Below are positions 35,370 to 45,956 of a stretch of 64,000 bases of DNA, piece after piece. This stretch comes from Trichosphaerium sp. ATCC 40318 (taxonomy: Eukaryota; Discosea; Flabellinia; Trichosidae): assembly GCA_038496445.1 (NCBI GenBank), contig JALMLS010000204.1:124001-188000 (forward strand). Direction: 5' to 3'. The notes under the pieces were generated by a model. It worked only from the letters and a program-made list of their open reading frames with translations. It searched no databases and had not been told where the DNA came from. A program made the position numbers and the translations under genes. Positions within the stretch are counted from its first letter, which is position 1; each line of letters opens with the position of its first letter.

Positions 35370-37199
35370 ATGAGTCTTCAAAATTGCACCAATGTTCAAT
35401 ACGCGCGTGGAACTCTCGGTGGGAGAAGTAAACAAGCCATCACTACCAGAGACACTCTAACATGGAAGAATATTGAAACTGTGCCTTTAAAAGACCTTCC
35501 AGAGGGAATATTCACCCCAGTTAAAGTATGGCTTACACAATTTCCGGAATAATAGCTAAGAGTCTTTCAGGACACCCACTCATGGTGTATACTGGATAAA
35601 AGCGAAAAAGAGTGGAATTGGCTAGACGAATGCCTACTTCGTGAGAAACGATTTCCTTTTACGCATTTAATCATTAAACGAACGTACGGGCTACAATAAC
35701 GTGTTTATTCCTAAAATCCTTTAGCGTGAAAATTGGAACTTCAGTCTACTTCCCAGGGTCAACTGACGCGTGGAAAACCGTCGTAGCATTATCAAATGAT
35801 CATATTTGTGTCAAAACCTTTAAAAAGGATAGTGACACTTATTGTGCGTATTTACCAGGAAGGTATGAAATGTATGCGCTGTACAACGGCTTCTAACTGG
35901 TTTTTTTGGTAAACAGACAGCGTCAAGTTACTTTTGTGAATGGCTTCTCAGACCATACAGTCACGCCTTATGTAGCTCTTGACAAAGACTTTGAACCAAG
36001 CAAAGAGGACTACGTCACGTTTATTGAGGCTTACTACTTCCCAAAACTGGACGGAAAGAAAAAAGTATACAACACAGAGTACGTTTCAATTAGAGCTTTT
36101 GTTTCGTTGTCAATGTTGTCAGTAAAATCTGTCACGTGTTAGTTCGTTTATGGGTATTAAAATAAAGTTTTAGGGAGAGGAAGAGCATGGTAGTTAACGA
36201 CGTTGTACCTGCAGACATGCAAAGTTGGAGCCCTAAATGTAATATTTATCCATCTGTCAATTTTGATTTAGAAGAAGATTTCGTTCTTAAAGTGTTCAAA
36301 GGTATGCCATTAGTCTAATAGTTTTTATGTATTAACACCAGTAATAGATGATCAAGAAGCTATCAAAGGATTTAGATTTACATCAACAATATATGCAGGC
36401 CATGCTGCAGTCTTTGATAAGTCGGAACAAGCAATGCCAAAATATGTACAATTCAATGCAGCCAGAGAACTCGGTACCACCTAATCGGTTATCACGTGAC
36501 TGTACTCAAACATTTGTGTTGTAGCATCTCTCGAATATACAATGGATGATCACAAGACAACTTTATGGACAGAGCTTAGTCTTGCGGATGACGAGAAGAG
36601 CAAGAGCGCAGAACAATTATTTTTAACATGTTTGGGCACGTTTTTTTTTGGAAATTATCTTTGTTCTCGTTGTACACTGGCCTTGACAAAAGTTATTCTA
36701 ATTACTTCAATAGAGGTATGCCGCCAACTAAAAAATACAACTGTGTTCATGGCAGTTCTCCAAAGTGCGTTTTTTGTAAATACTTAAAGTTATTTTTAAT
36801 CAAAAAAACTTAGAGTTCGTTATACCGTTGTACACTCAAACCAAACGTGAGCATTTATTGGTAAATATTTGTAAGCGCAATGCAGCAGATAAGTGGATGA
36901 CTGATGATGAAGTTACTAAATTTGAGGAGTTCTGTAAACCAGTGCGTCCAAAAGAAAATGAGTGGTAAAAATAATATTCAATCAATTCTTAAACTTTTTT
37001 TCAAGATTATTGAGACAAATGGGAAGTGTTGCCAGGTTTGTGGTAAGAATGAAGGACCAATGAAACGATGTGGTGCATGTAAAAAACCTACATATTGTTC
37101 AGCGTACGTGTAAATAATAAACAACAGAGAGCTAATGATCAAACTAGTGTTTGTCAGAAAGAAGATTGGCAATACCACAAGAAAGAATGTAACAAGTAA
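35370..37199 (+). CDS. MYND zinc-finger protein with unknown N-terminal domain
   Basis: About ten exons. ATG at 35370 (MSLQNCTNVQYARGTLGG). The first 300-odd residues form a domain I do not recognise (for example PYVALDKDFEPSKEDYVTFI; DMQSWSPKCNIYPSVNFDLE; NAARELASLEY). The last exons give a MYND finger: KCCQVCGKNEGPMKRCGACK, PTYCSA, then VCQKEDWQYHKKECNK, with all eight Zn ligands (C-C, C-C, C-C, H-C). Stop TAA 37197-37199. MYND fingers bind proline-rich peptides in protein-protein contacts. Part of this gene (36102-36424, including an intron) has been copied in inverse orientation to 56.77-57.11 kb. Confidence 0.78.
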
Positions 37200-37412
37200 T
37201 CAACCCTAATAAATCACAATTTCCTCAATATCGACTACGACAAATGAAAATAGTTGACACGAACTTGATTAGTAGATCAAAGAAAGTGGAAAATCAGTGA
37301 AGTTTTGGTTAGAAGTATTTATTAGTGTATTAATAACTAGTTTCGTCAAACACAAATCTGTTTCATATTTACTTTGGGAATTTAGCGTATTTTATCCAGT
37401 TAGATAACATAA

Positions 37413-39582
37413 CTAAACGGGCGTGTGAGCACGTGCATAAGATAGATAATTTTGGGGTTTTTTCATAATTGTTAGGACCGTACTGTATGCTCTCTCAGGT
37501 TGGAAATATGGGACTTGGTGTCCAGCATTACGAACAGTGGTGAATGTCAATGACTCATACTTTGTTACATAACCACCCACTTGATTACCAGAATCATGCC
37601 ATGGCCTCCAGGCTTCCAAGACTTGCCTAGCATCTTATTAAGAAATAAAATAAAAGAAAATAAGTAAAACGCACATGTTCAAGGAATCAATCCATCTTTG
37701 TGTACCAAGCCAAGGTACTATTGCGTCTACGTCTCCTGAGTATACAAGTATATCCAAACCTGAAGTGAATAGCTGTTTATAAACTGGTATAACACTCTTT
37801 TGCACGTCAGCGTAGCTGTACTTGACCTACGTTATATATGAGTCATGAAAGAAAGCTCAAGTGTTTGAACGTACAGTTCCAGAGCATCCAGCCCATTTTG
37901 TAGGTTGTTTTACATGAAGTGCTTGTTGTACAGCAGGGTTCTATAAATATATTTTAACTATCAGCGATTGATATTTTGGAACTGTACATTGAGGTAAGTT
38001 TCCAAGTCAGCCATCAAACATGGATCTTGTGGAGGGTTTTTCTATTTGTGATTCGTTTAGTTTTTTTTTTCTAGTTTCTGTGTAGGTGGCCTACAAACGA
38101 ACCTTAATCAGAATATCATGGAATTTTGAACCAGCTCGGGCAAATGCTTTTAGGTACTCTTGTGGTACACAAACATCAGCGTAAATATCGTAAATCTACA
38201 CGAAAAACAATGTTAATTTTCACAACAATAACGGTTTCACACGTGCCGAAATATCACCCATTTGCTCGTCAGCTGTACTAATAGCACTTTCGCAATCACT
38301 AGCTGAACGCTTTGTAAGAAGCGGACCTATGATGCATTAAGTAAGTAAACAAACAAATAGTTTTTCTGATGGCTGGTTTTTTTGTAAAGAAAAATTCTTG
38401 CCTACTGCTGAAAGGTTGCAATATTTCTTAATATCTGCGATTGTGTTTTGTGGAACAAGACCACGTTGATACCTTTCGAGAAGCTTAGCAAAAAGAAATA
38501 ACGAAAGAACGTAATAAAAGAGATTTGTACCACGTGTCAATAGCTGCACCGTTATCAATAGGCATGTAAGTCCAAGCGTTTCCAACGAGAAAACCTATTT
38601 AAAGAAAAGCGAAATTAGCACAAATGGAAACGCCATAGCGCCATGTAAACGAAGAGAGTACCTTTTATATTTATTGGCATCTTGGGATTTTGAGCGTTAC
38701 CTTGAACAATGCGAAGAGCAAGTTCAGGGACATAATGACCTTTTACAATCAAACTTAATACTGGTGTCATTAAAAAAGAAAAAGGTTACCTCCATATGAC
38801 TCTCCAGTGATATAAAATTCTCTACCAATAAACTCTGGAAATTTATCATAGATGAATTCAAGCAAGAAGGTGTATGTATCATTCGCTAAAGTAACACTAA
38901 CGTAAGGAACAACATTCAAAACAAATTATGATCTTTGGTTTCTACCTGTTTGGACGTCGTTAGCGTTTAGATCTTCAGGGTAACTGACTGTAGAGAAGCC
39001 AACACCAGCTAACAAATAGTGTTAAATCTAAAGAGTAAGGTGCTCGTCACTGGAACATGCCTGGAGATTCGATCCATATAACGTTTGCTTCTTTGTTCCA
39101 TGGATAGTCAGTGTAAGCCAACGATTTACCACCATCCAGCATTGTGAACGGCCCATTTTCCTAAACAAGTTGAGTGAAGTCTTCCACCATCCTTTGAAAG
39201 TACTCCAAGCGTTGCCAAAAGACCAGAACATCCAGGACCACCTGTTAACCATAACAACAGCGGATCTTTAGCTGGATTACTCATTGACTCAGTGTACCTA
39301 AAGGAAGTTAACAACACGCTTAGAAACGGGTTTAAAATCGTGATATCACGTGCCAGTAAAATAATTCACGTTGTCTCTCTTTATTCGCTGTAATGTATCC
39401 AGAATATTGTTTAAAGGTTGGTTGTGTAGGCTTTGAGCGCAGTTAGTAAAAGTTCTGTGCTCGTGTGCGAATAATGTATTCGTAATTTTCCGTACCAGAC
39501 CAGGCAAGTTTACGATCTCATCTGATGATACTACAGCTATAGTAATCACTAAAAAGCACGATATTGCTAATGCTTGCAACAT
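37413..39582 (-). CDS. Serine carboxypeptidase (S10 family)
   Basis: Secreted or vacuolar peptidase that removes C-terminal residues. The ATG at 39580-39582 gives a signal peptide, [20 protein letters not shown]. Active-site parts: [20 protein letters not shown] (oxyanion/substrate loop), [10 protein letters not shown] (nucleophile Ser, about 38790-38830), and the catalytic His in [14 protein letters not shown] near the C-terminus. Stop at 37413-37415. The splice at about 39347 uses a GTGATA donor inside CACGTG. The N-terminal region before the GGPG exon is less like the usual S10 start. The gene's 5' end lies 164 bp from the retrotransposon, which now separates it from the F-box gene on the other side. 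Confidence 0.9.
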
Positions 39583-39745
39583 GTTGTATGAGCTAGCAAT
39601 CAAGCAACAAACTTTTAAGTCACGTGACATTTTTTTGTACCAAATTACGAATACAAAAAAACTGTTAGCAGGACTAAGAGGTTCAATAATCTCTTCCACT
39701 TGTTTCATTGAGTGACCGTTGAACAAAGTTTTTTTTTCAAAATTT

Positions 39746-39869
39746 TGACGGTACAAATAGTATTTTACCGGCGTTTGATAAGCGGGGTAGTTTGTTACTT
39801 AAGGTAGTTTCCAGTGTAACAACTTCGGTGAGTAGCAGTTCAATCAATGACAGATTACGATAGAAAAAG
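39746..39869 (+). repeat. Split direct repeat A1 (left end)
   Basis: 124 bp, begins TGACGGTACAAATAG and ends TAGAAAAAG. Matches 44133-44256 base for base as far as I can read. It contains the ORF1 start codon (39847) and its first codons. Confidence 0.95.
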
Positions 39870-41384
39870 AAAAGTAGAGATCGCTTCTAAAGCAGTACGT
39901 GTTATTAGTGATTTGGAGAAAACAAGGAAAGGGACTAAAGGTGATTGGGTTGACACGTTGCGTACAACGTTAGACCCAGATGGTGCTTATAAAGGCTTGG
40001 GGTTATTTTCAAAATTAGAAGGTTTAACAAAGCCGGTATTGGGTGATGTGCTTGCAGCGGTCGCAAAAGAGCTCAGGGTGGGTTCTTACCCAGATTGGCA
40101 CAATATCGGTACGATATTTTTAGCAAAGGAGTCGGGAGAGTGGTTTACGGACTTGGCGAGCGTAGCATTCACTCCTAAGAGAGTTAGAGGTAGGTCAAAT
40201 AGTGCACAAGGTTTTGGGACTAGGAGATCGCAAAAGGGGGTACTAACAACTCTCAAGGCGATACTGGGGTTACTGTTGTTGGAGTAGCGGAGAAAATGGT
40301 TGAGGAGAAACTAAGTGTTTTCCGTAAAGATTTGGAGCATTCGTTGGAAGGGTTTTTTACGCGAATGATGGATACGGTAATGGAGGAATCACGAAAGCAT
40401 GGTGCTGACAATGGTTCAAGAACGCCTGTGGAAGTTCTACCAACTCCAAGTACGCAAAAAACGCCTAGTAGGGCGACGTGGGATGAAGTTAAGGCGTCAG
40501 AAGCCCTCCAGTCGAGAGCTGACGATGTCTTGATGGATATCCAAAAACGTTTGGGTGGTGGACCTAATGAGTCATTAGGTACCGCCAAGTTGTCTAGTAT
40601 GACACAAAGGGGCGCCATGCAGGAGCAGGCGAGTGGGAAAGAATCCGCAGTTGACCAAAAGGGTGGATTGGCAGCTATGCGCTCGATTCTTGGGCGTACA
40701 CCTGACGGCATGAATGCGGACACTCAAAAGGTCCGTTTCAAGCTTTGGCGTGAAGCTCCTCTACTGACAGGTGTGTTCAGAAGTGGGCTGCACATGCCAG
40801 TGTACTACTTGCACTATGTGGTGCCGGCAACGGCAATGGAACCGGTGGTTCTCACAAAGAAAGCAACGACAGCCCCAAAGGTCTATCCGATAAAAAACGT
40901 CGCAGATCGTTTGACTCGGATGCAGACCGTGCTGCTGCAGCTAAAAGAAGACGCAAGGAGCGGTCTAATCAACAGCGCTCAGCTAAAAAGTTACGAAATG
41001 TATCATCAGCTGCTGGTGGAGTTGTCTTCAACTTTAACACTTACGCGGGTAAGTAAGTTTGACAACGCAGTTAGGCGTTACTGGGAAAAATCCAGTGGAT
41101 CTTATGATTTTCCTTCTATGATTTCTACCTTGTATTTAGGTGGTGCTGTCGGTGAGCAAGAAGAGGAGGAGGATCAGGGTAGCCCCTCAAGGCGAAGGGA
41201 TCGCAATGGCGGAAAGTATTCCGAATGGGCATTGGCTTTGGGGCGTAGGCACAATACGTGCATTGATTATAACCTCAAGGGTTATTGCCACTTCATGAAG
41301 AAGTTTGGTGATTGTAGACGTAAGCATGCTTGTATGTTTTATGGTGAGGAAGACCACGTCTACAGGGAATGTAAGAAAAAATGA
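39847..41384 (+). CDS. ORF1, Gag-like protein (two frames)
   Basis: Structural protein of the element. Frame 1 is open 39847-40287 (MTDYDRKRKVEIASKAVRVI). A second, -1 frame is open from about 40233 to TGA 41382-41384 (joins at KGGTNNSQGDTG, later KMVEEKLSVFRKDLEHSL). The C-terminus has a Cys/His cluster (GYCHFMKKFGDCRRKHACMF, then HVYRECKK), as in DIRS Gag zinc motifs. The junction holds A-AAG-GGG (40233-40239), a possible -1 slippery heptamer; a single-base deletion in the G run is the alternative. The TGA that ends it is in frame with the downstream RT, 12 codon positions or fewer away. Confidence 0.8.
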
Positions 41385-41396
41385 AAACTTGTGGGC

Positions 41397-42965
41397 ATGG
41401 AGGTGAATAAAAAGAATTGTTTTCAAATTGCGTCTGTGTCTGAATGTGTGAGTGTGTGGGAAGCGTTTATGGTTGAGGATGAGGATTGGCCATGGTTACG
41501 TAGTTGGATAGTATCTGGTATCAAGGTAGTACCAGAAGGAACGGTGGTGATTGAGTCAAAGTTAACTAACTCAAGCACGTGTAAAGAATGGGAAGAGTTG
41601 TTGTCACAAGATATAGAAAGGGAAGCTAAGTTGGGATGGATATATCCGTCAGAGATTGGGAGAAAGGTCAATAGGTTGGCAGTAGTACCTAAGTATGATG
41701 ACTATGGTAAGTTTAGAAACAAGATAAGGCGGTTGGTGTGCTTGAATCTTCCAGAGGGTATGTCAACAAATGATTTGGCAGATGCGCCAGGTTTTTCATT
41801 GAGGGCGTTTAAAGAGGCGATTGAATGGGTTAGACACCTTGGATATGATGTGGTGTTAGGTAAAATTGACATGTTCTGCGCATACAGGATGTTGCCCATT
41901 GCGCCAGAGGATCATGATATGTTTGGTTTTATGTGGAAGGGTATTTATTATCGAGACGGTCGACTACCATTTGGGTGGAATTGGGCACCTTGGTATTTTG
42001 TCAAAGTTATGAACATGATATCAAGGGCGTTTGCAAAATTGGGTTACAAGGCACATGTAGTGTACATTGATGACTGGTTGATTATTGCTAGAACAAAAGA
42101 GGAATGTGGGAAAGCAATGTGGGTGTTAACTCGTTTATTACGAGACTTAGGTTTTATTATTACAGAGGAAAAAATGGAAGGTCCAACTAAGCAGTTAATA
42201 TTTCTGGGGTACAAGTTGGATATGAACAGTTTGGAGATATCACTGACGGGCAAAATGAAAAGGAAGATTAGGGTTATGCTGGATGAAACCCTAAAGGCAA
42301 ATAGGGTTAGGGTTAAGGATTTACAAAGTGTAGCAGGTACACTTAATTTTGCAGCACAAGTAGTCTATGGCGGTGCTACATTCTTGAGGCGCATATATGC
42401 AAACATGGCTGGAACGGGTTCCAATAACAGATGGGTTAAATTGTCTAAAGGTTCCAAGGAAGATTTATTATGGTGGTCTAAGTTTATGGATATGTGGGAT
42501 GGGAAAGCAGTGTTAATTAAACCGTTGGAGAAGGTTAGCACATGGGTACAAACAGATGCGTCAGGGTTTGCAGCAGGCGCTTTCTTTGACAACCAGTGGT
42601 TGGTACATAAGTTTGTTGGGAAAGAAAAAGACTGGCATATTGGGGTTAAAGAGCTTTATGCTTTTTGGATGGCTGTAAAGGAATGGGGTCATTTGTGGAA
42701 AAATAAGGAACTAGTCAATGTGTTTATCGACAATACAGGCACAGTTTCACATGTGAAGAAATTGGTGGCCAAGAAAGAAGTTTTTATGGGGTTTGTGAGA
42801 GATATACAAACATGGTCAGCGGTGCACAGGTTTAGACTGTGCCCAAAGTATATTAAATCGGAAGAGAATGTGTTGGCGGATCCACTCTCCCGGCTTAAAT
42901 TTGGTGTTTTCCGAAAGGAGCTCAAAAAACAAGGGATTTTTAAGGTGTCTGGTAGGTTCATTTAA
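41397..42965 (+). CDS. Reverse transcriptase - RNase H
   Basis: About 520 residues. RT: GKIDMFCAYRMLPIAPED (catalytic Asp of motif A), GRLPFGWNWAPWYFVKVM (motif B), AHVVYIDDWLIIARTKEE (YIDD catalytic pair), LIFLGYKLD (motif E-like). RNase H: VQTDASGFAAGAFFDNQW (first Asp), GVKELYAFWMAV (Glu), VFIDNTGTV (second Asp), and EENVLADPLSR near the end (final Asp). The domains are complete. The first ATG is at 41397, but the frame is open back to the ORF1 TGA, so read-through from Gag is possible. Its sequence is typical of DIRS-order elements. Confidence 0.95.
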   Translation: MEVNKKNCFQIASVSECVSVWEAFMVEDEDWPWLRSWIVSGIKVVPEGTVVIESKLTNSSTCKEWEELLSQDIEREAKLGWIYPSEIGRKVNRLAVVPKYDDYGKFRNKIRRLVCLNLPEGMSTNDLADAPGFSLRAFKEAIEWVRHLGYDVVLGKIDMFCAYRMLPIAPEDHDMFGFMWKGIYYRDGRLPFGWNWAPWYFVKVMNMISRAFAKLGYKAHVVYIDDWLIIARTKEECGKAMWVLTRLLRDLGFIITEEKMEGPTKQLIFLGYKLDMNSLEISLTGKMKRKIRVMLDETLKANRVRVKDLQSVAGTLNFAAQVVYGGATFLRRIYANMAGTGSNNRWVKLSKGSKEDLLWWSKFMDMWDGKAVLIKPLEKVSTWVQTDASGFAAGAFFDNQWLVHKFVGKEKDWHIGVKELYAFWMAVKEWGHLWKNKELVNVFIDNTGTVSHVKKLVAKKEVFMGFVRDIQTWSAVHRFRLCPKYIKSEENVLADPLSRLKFGVFRKELKKQGIFKVSGRFI

Positions 42966-43009
42966 CTAGTGTAGATTTAAAGAGGAAAGTTGAAGAAAAA
43001 AGGAAAGAA

Positions 43010-44020
43010 TTGGTAGCGTATGCGTACCCAGTCACGACGCAGAAGAATCGTAGATCAGCTTGGAAAGCAATGATCATGGCCTTGTTGGCTTTGGATATAC
43101 CTCAGGAGAGGTGGTTTCCTCTCGATGAATTTGCGTTAACGTCTGTGGTGGCGTTATGGTCTAAAGAAGAAAACGTGGAGGGTGGTTTGAAACCTGACAC
43201 GATAAGGGTTTACTTATCACATTGGGTATGGTTGTGTAAGAGATTGGGTTATGGCGATCCGAGAATGGATTGTGTGGGTTACTATGATATGTTAAGGGGT
43301 ATGAGGCGCAAGTTTGGTGATAAGGTTGAGAGAAAAAGACCTATTACACCGAAGATATTACACGAAATCAAGGTGATTTTAGATTTTCGAAGAGTGCGTG
43401 ATGTGGTTTATTGGTGTGCGGCAATGTTTGCGTTCTGGGGCATGCTGAGGGTTGGCAATGTGGTACCAAGACGAGAGGACTCGTTTCAAATGGATAGACA
43501 TGTTGCATTGGATAATATCAAGATGTCAAAGTTTGGGTTTTGGCTAGGTGTCAAACAAACAAAGACGATTTTATTTAGGGAAAGAATTCACACAATACCG
43601 TATGTATTGATGGAGAATGAATTGTGCCCGGTAAAGGCACTTCAAAGGATGTTGAAGGTGGCTAAAACCACGAAGGGTGGGTCAGCATTTAGGTATAAGG
43701 TTAAGAATAGGTATATTCAAATGACGTATGCAAAGTTTGTGAAGAGAACGAGGGATGTTCTCAATGGTTTAGGTTATGATTCAAAAGAGTATGCAGGGCA
43801 TTCCTTTAGAAGAGGTGGTGCCACTTTTGCATCAGCAGCAGGTGTGTCTCCTGAGATGATCAAAGTGATGGGCGACTGGCGGTCAGATGCATATCTGATA
43901 TATGTAGTGTTATCAGAAGAGCAAAGGGTTCATAATCCGAAGTTAATGGCGGATTTTTTGAAGACAGCAAGTGCGCAGGTCTTAGACAAGATTGGAGTAG
44001 ATGGGCCTTCATGGTTATAA
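43010..44020 (+). CDS. Tyrosine recombinase (integrase) of the element
   Basis: About 336 residues. Catalytic set of the tyrosine recombinase family: Arg I in FWGMLRVGNVVPR, Lys and acidic residues after it, H-x-x-R in YAGHSFRRGGATFASAAG, Trp in KVMGDWRSDAYLIYV, and the nucleophile Tyr in the same segment. It inserts the circular DNA copy by recombination instead of DDE chemistry. The frame is -1 relative to the RT and open back into the RT end (to about 42955), with no early ATG before MIMALLALDI. Expression from the RT by a -1 shift or from an internal start is possible. Confidence 0.93.
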   Translation: MVAYAYPVTTQKNRRSAWKAMIMALLALDIPQERWFPLDEFALTSVVALWSKEENVEGGLKPDTIRVYLSHWVWLCKRLGYGDPRMDCVGYYDMLRGMRRKFGDKVERKRPITPKILHEIKVILDFRRVRDVVYWCAAMFAFWGMLRVGNVVPRREDSFQMDRHVALDNIKMSKFGFWLGVKQTKTILFRERIHTIPYVLMENELCPVKALQRMLKVAKTTKGGSAFRYKVKNRYIQMTYAKFVKRTRDVLNGLGYDSKEYAGHSFRRGGATFASAAGVSPEMIKVMGDWRSDAYLIYVVLSEEQRVHNPKLMADFLKTASAQVLDKIGVDGPSWL

Positions 44021-44025
44021 AGGCT

Positions 44026-44132
44026 TGGGATGGGTCTCTGGCTACGTTGATCCAGGTAGGGTCGCAGCCGAGCGAGACGGAGTCTCTCCTCCAATCTGGT
44101 AGTGTTGGACTAACAAGAACAAGTGAATCTAA
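44026..44132 (+). repeat. Split direct repeat B1 (internal)
   Basis: 107 bp, TGGGATGGGTCTCTGG to GTGAATCTAA. Starts five bases after the recombinase stop and abuts A2 without a gap. Confidence 0.95.
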
Positions 44133-44256
44133 TGACGGTACAAATAGTATTTTACCGGCGTTTGATAAGCGGGGTAGTTTGTTACTTAAGGTAGTTTCCA
44201 GTGTAACAACTTCGGTGAGTAGCAGTTCAATCAATGACAGATTACGATAGAAAAAG
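44133..44256 (+). repeat. Split direct repeat A2 (internal)
   Basis: 124-bp copy of A1. The short copied ORF1 start (ATG 44234) is followed by TTTTTTAATG and is not a gene. Confidence 0.95.
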
Positions 44257-44308
44257 TTTTTTAATGTAATGTAATTTATTGATTTGTACAAGAGATTAAT
44301 CCAATAAA

Positions 44309-44415
44309 TGGGATGGGTCTCTGGCTACGTTGATCCAGGTAGGGTCGCAGCCGAGCGAGACGGAGTCTCTCCTCCAATCTGGTAGTGTTGGACTAACAAG
44401 AACAAGTGAATCTAA
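44309..44415 (+). repeat. Split direct repeat B2 (right end)
   Basis: 107-bp copy of B1. It ends 71 bp before the ATG of the F-box gene, so it lies in that gene's promoter or 5' UTR. Confidence 0.95.
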
Positions 44416-44486
44416 CAAAAAAATAAGCGGTTTTACTCGCAAATTGACTATTAGCGACTACGAATGGCTCCATTGGCACGCAAACC

Positions 44487-45888
44487 ATGTCGCGCGTTCG
44501 GGTTCACCTTATGGTGCTTCCAATCGAATTACAAGAAAAAATCGCGCGGTATTTATCAAAAACGCCTCTTGTCCATTTTAAACGAACGAATAAGCAGTTG
44601 TATAACATTTCTAAGCGAACGCCTGTAGGAAAGGTGCATTTAATAACTAATAACGTTTTTTTGACAAAAAAATGCTCCAAATCAACTTAAACGCTCAAAT
44701 AGGTTCTGAATCACGTATACAAAGCGATTTACCTAGTAAAACAACATTATTGTGATTGTCCTCCTTCTTTTACATGCAAACACCTACGAGAAGGCGTGGC
44801 TAATAACATACTCACGGATGTGTGCCTTGGACCTTCCAATCAAGTGCGACACGCAGAACTAATGAATTTTTTGAAAATGTCAAAAAATAACCGTTGAGCT
44901 GACTGTCCAAAAGGTTTTCGCAATTTGTGGTAACGAAGGGATCTATACACTTGATTTAAACACAGGAGATTTGAAAATGTCAAGGCGCTTTGTATCAAGG
45001 AAGAAGAGATTATTGTGCCTAACATACTCTCCATTACGTGATACTCTTTTTGTTTACAGTGATCATCGCACTGTTGAATCAATACCTCCCATAGAGAGGA
45101 ATGTATCATCTTCTGCATCTACTACAAAGCGTAAGTGAAGTACTTTGATATTAACCTTAAGCTTGCACGTGTTTGTCATTAATGGGTTATTAATAGAATG
45201 GTATTCGATGAGTTTGCAAGATGGATCAGAACATATTGTTGCTCTAAGTGCTTACTTTATGCATTTCTTTAACGTTGATGATGCTATCACTACAGACTCT
45301 GTCTATATAGCACCTACATTTACAACAGTACACGCAATGAGTAGATACTATCAAGGTGCATATATAGCCCATAGTACTCCACAAGTGTGTCATTTTGTAA
45401 AAGACAATGTGACGACTGTAATCACAACAGAAGAACAGATGGGTGGTTTTATTATTGTTTCTATGGCTGTTGATAATAATGGTACTCTTTATATGCTATC
45501 AAAGAAGGAAGGCGTACTACAATTGCATACATATATCGACGGTAATATTGTAAAACTCAAACTTGATATTTCTTTGGATTTGTTGAACACGTTTGACGTG
45601 AAACTCTTTTATGTTGGTCGGTACCTACTCATCAGTGGTGTTGCTGTCGGCCATGAAGTTACTGGTAGATGTCATCTTATTCGCATAGAACTCACGGTAC
45701 TGCGAAATACGCTGTGTAACGTATGAATTTAGAGCTAACTTTTCGTTTTTTCTTTAAAGTCGTTGGGACTTGGCAGAAAGGTTATGGATAAAAAACGCGT
45801 CTGGAGATCACACGGTGAAGTTAACATCAATAATAAACGACCTAGGATATCAGTTCCCAAAGTATCTCATAAGGCACGTGATATTTGA
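44487..45888 (+). CDS. F-box-like protein with beta-propeller-like body
   Basis: ATG at 44487, MSRVRVHLMVLPIELQEKIA, then RYLSKTPLVHFKRTNKQLYN: an F-box. An intron (about 44632-44701) leads to CDCPPSFTCKHLREGVANN, then a series of short blade-like strands (VFAICGNEGIYTLDLNTGDL; TLYMLSKKEGVLQLHTYIDG; LFYVGRYLLISGVAVG). Two further introns lead to a basic tail (NINNKRPRISVPK) and TGA 45886-45888. Between the second and third blocks, at the A6 run 44882-44887, the frame shifts by one base without a convincing intron. This is either a sequencing error or a fresh break. It starts 71 bp downstream of the retrotransposon. Confidence 0.6.
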
Positions 45889-45956
45889 TCAAACCAATCA
45901 AAAAAGTAACAAAAAGGGACAAAAAACGTTTGTTTTTTGAGAAACTGGCGGTAAAA

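Larger units (their letters stand above)
39746..44415 (+). mobile_element. Ngaro-type tyrosine-recombinase retrotransposon with split direct repeats
   Basis: 4,670 bp. Gene order is gag, RT-RNase H, tyrosine recombinase, with no methyltransferase frame between RT and recombinase. Termini are split direct repeats: A1 (124 bp) at the left end, B1 directly abutting A2 after the recombinase, a 52-bp AT-rich spacer, and B2 (107 bp) at the right end. B1-A2 is exactly the joint made if the right end (B2) is circularised to the left end (A1), as expected for DIRS-order elements. The copies of A and of B look identical by eye, so insertion is recent. No target duplication is visible, as expected for recombinase integration. 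DIRS-1/PAT are alternatives; the missing methyltransferase frame and A1-B1-A2-B2 repeat order favour Ngaro. Confidence 0.93.

Noticed and set aside
44234-44290. Second ORF1 start after the recombinase
   Set aside because: It is the copied ATG inside split direct repeat A2 and stops almost at once.
39746-44415. Possible endogenous retrovirus or LTR element
   Set aside because: There is no protease or DDE integrase, and the repeats are split direct repeats, not LTRs; the integrase is a tyrosine recombinase.
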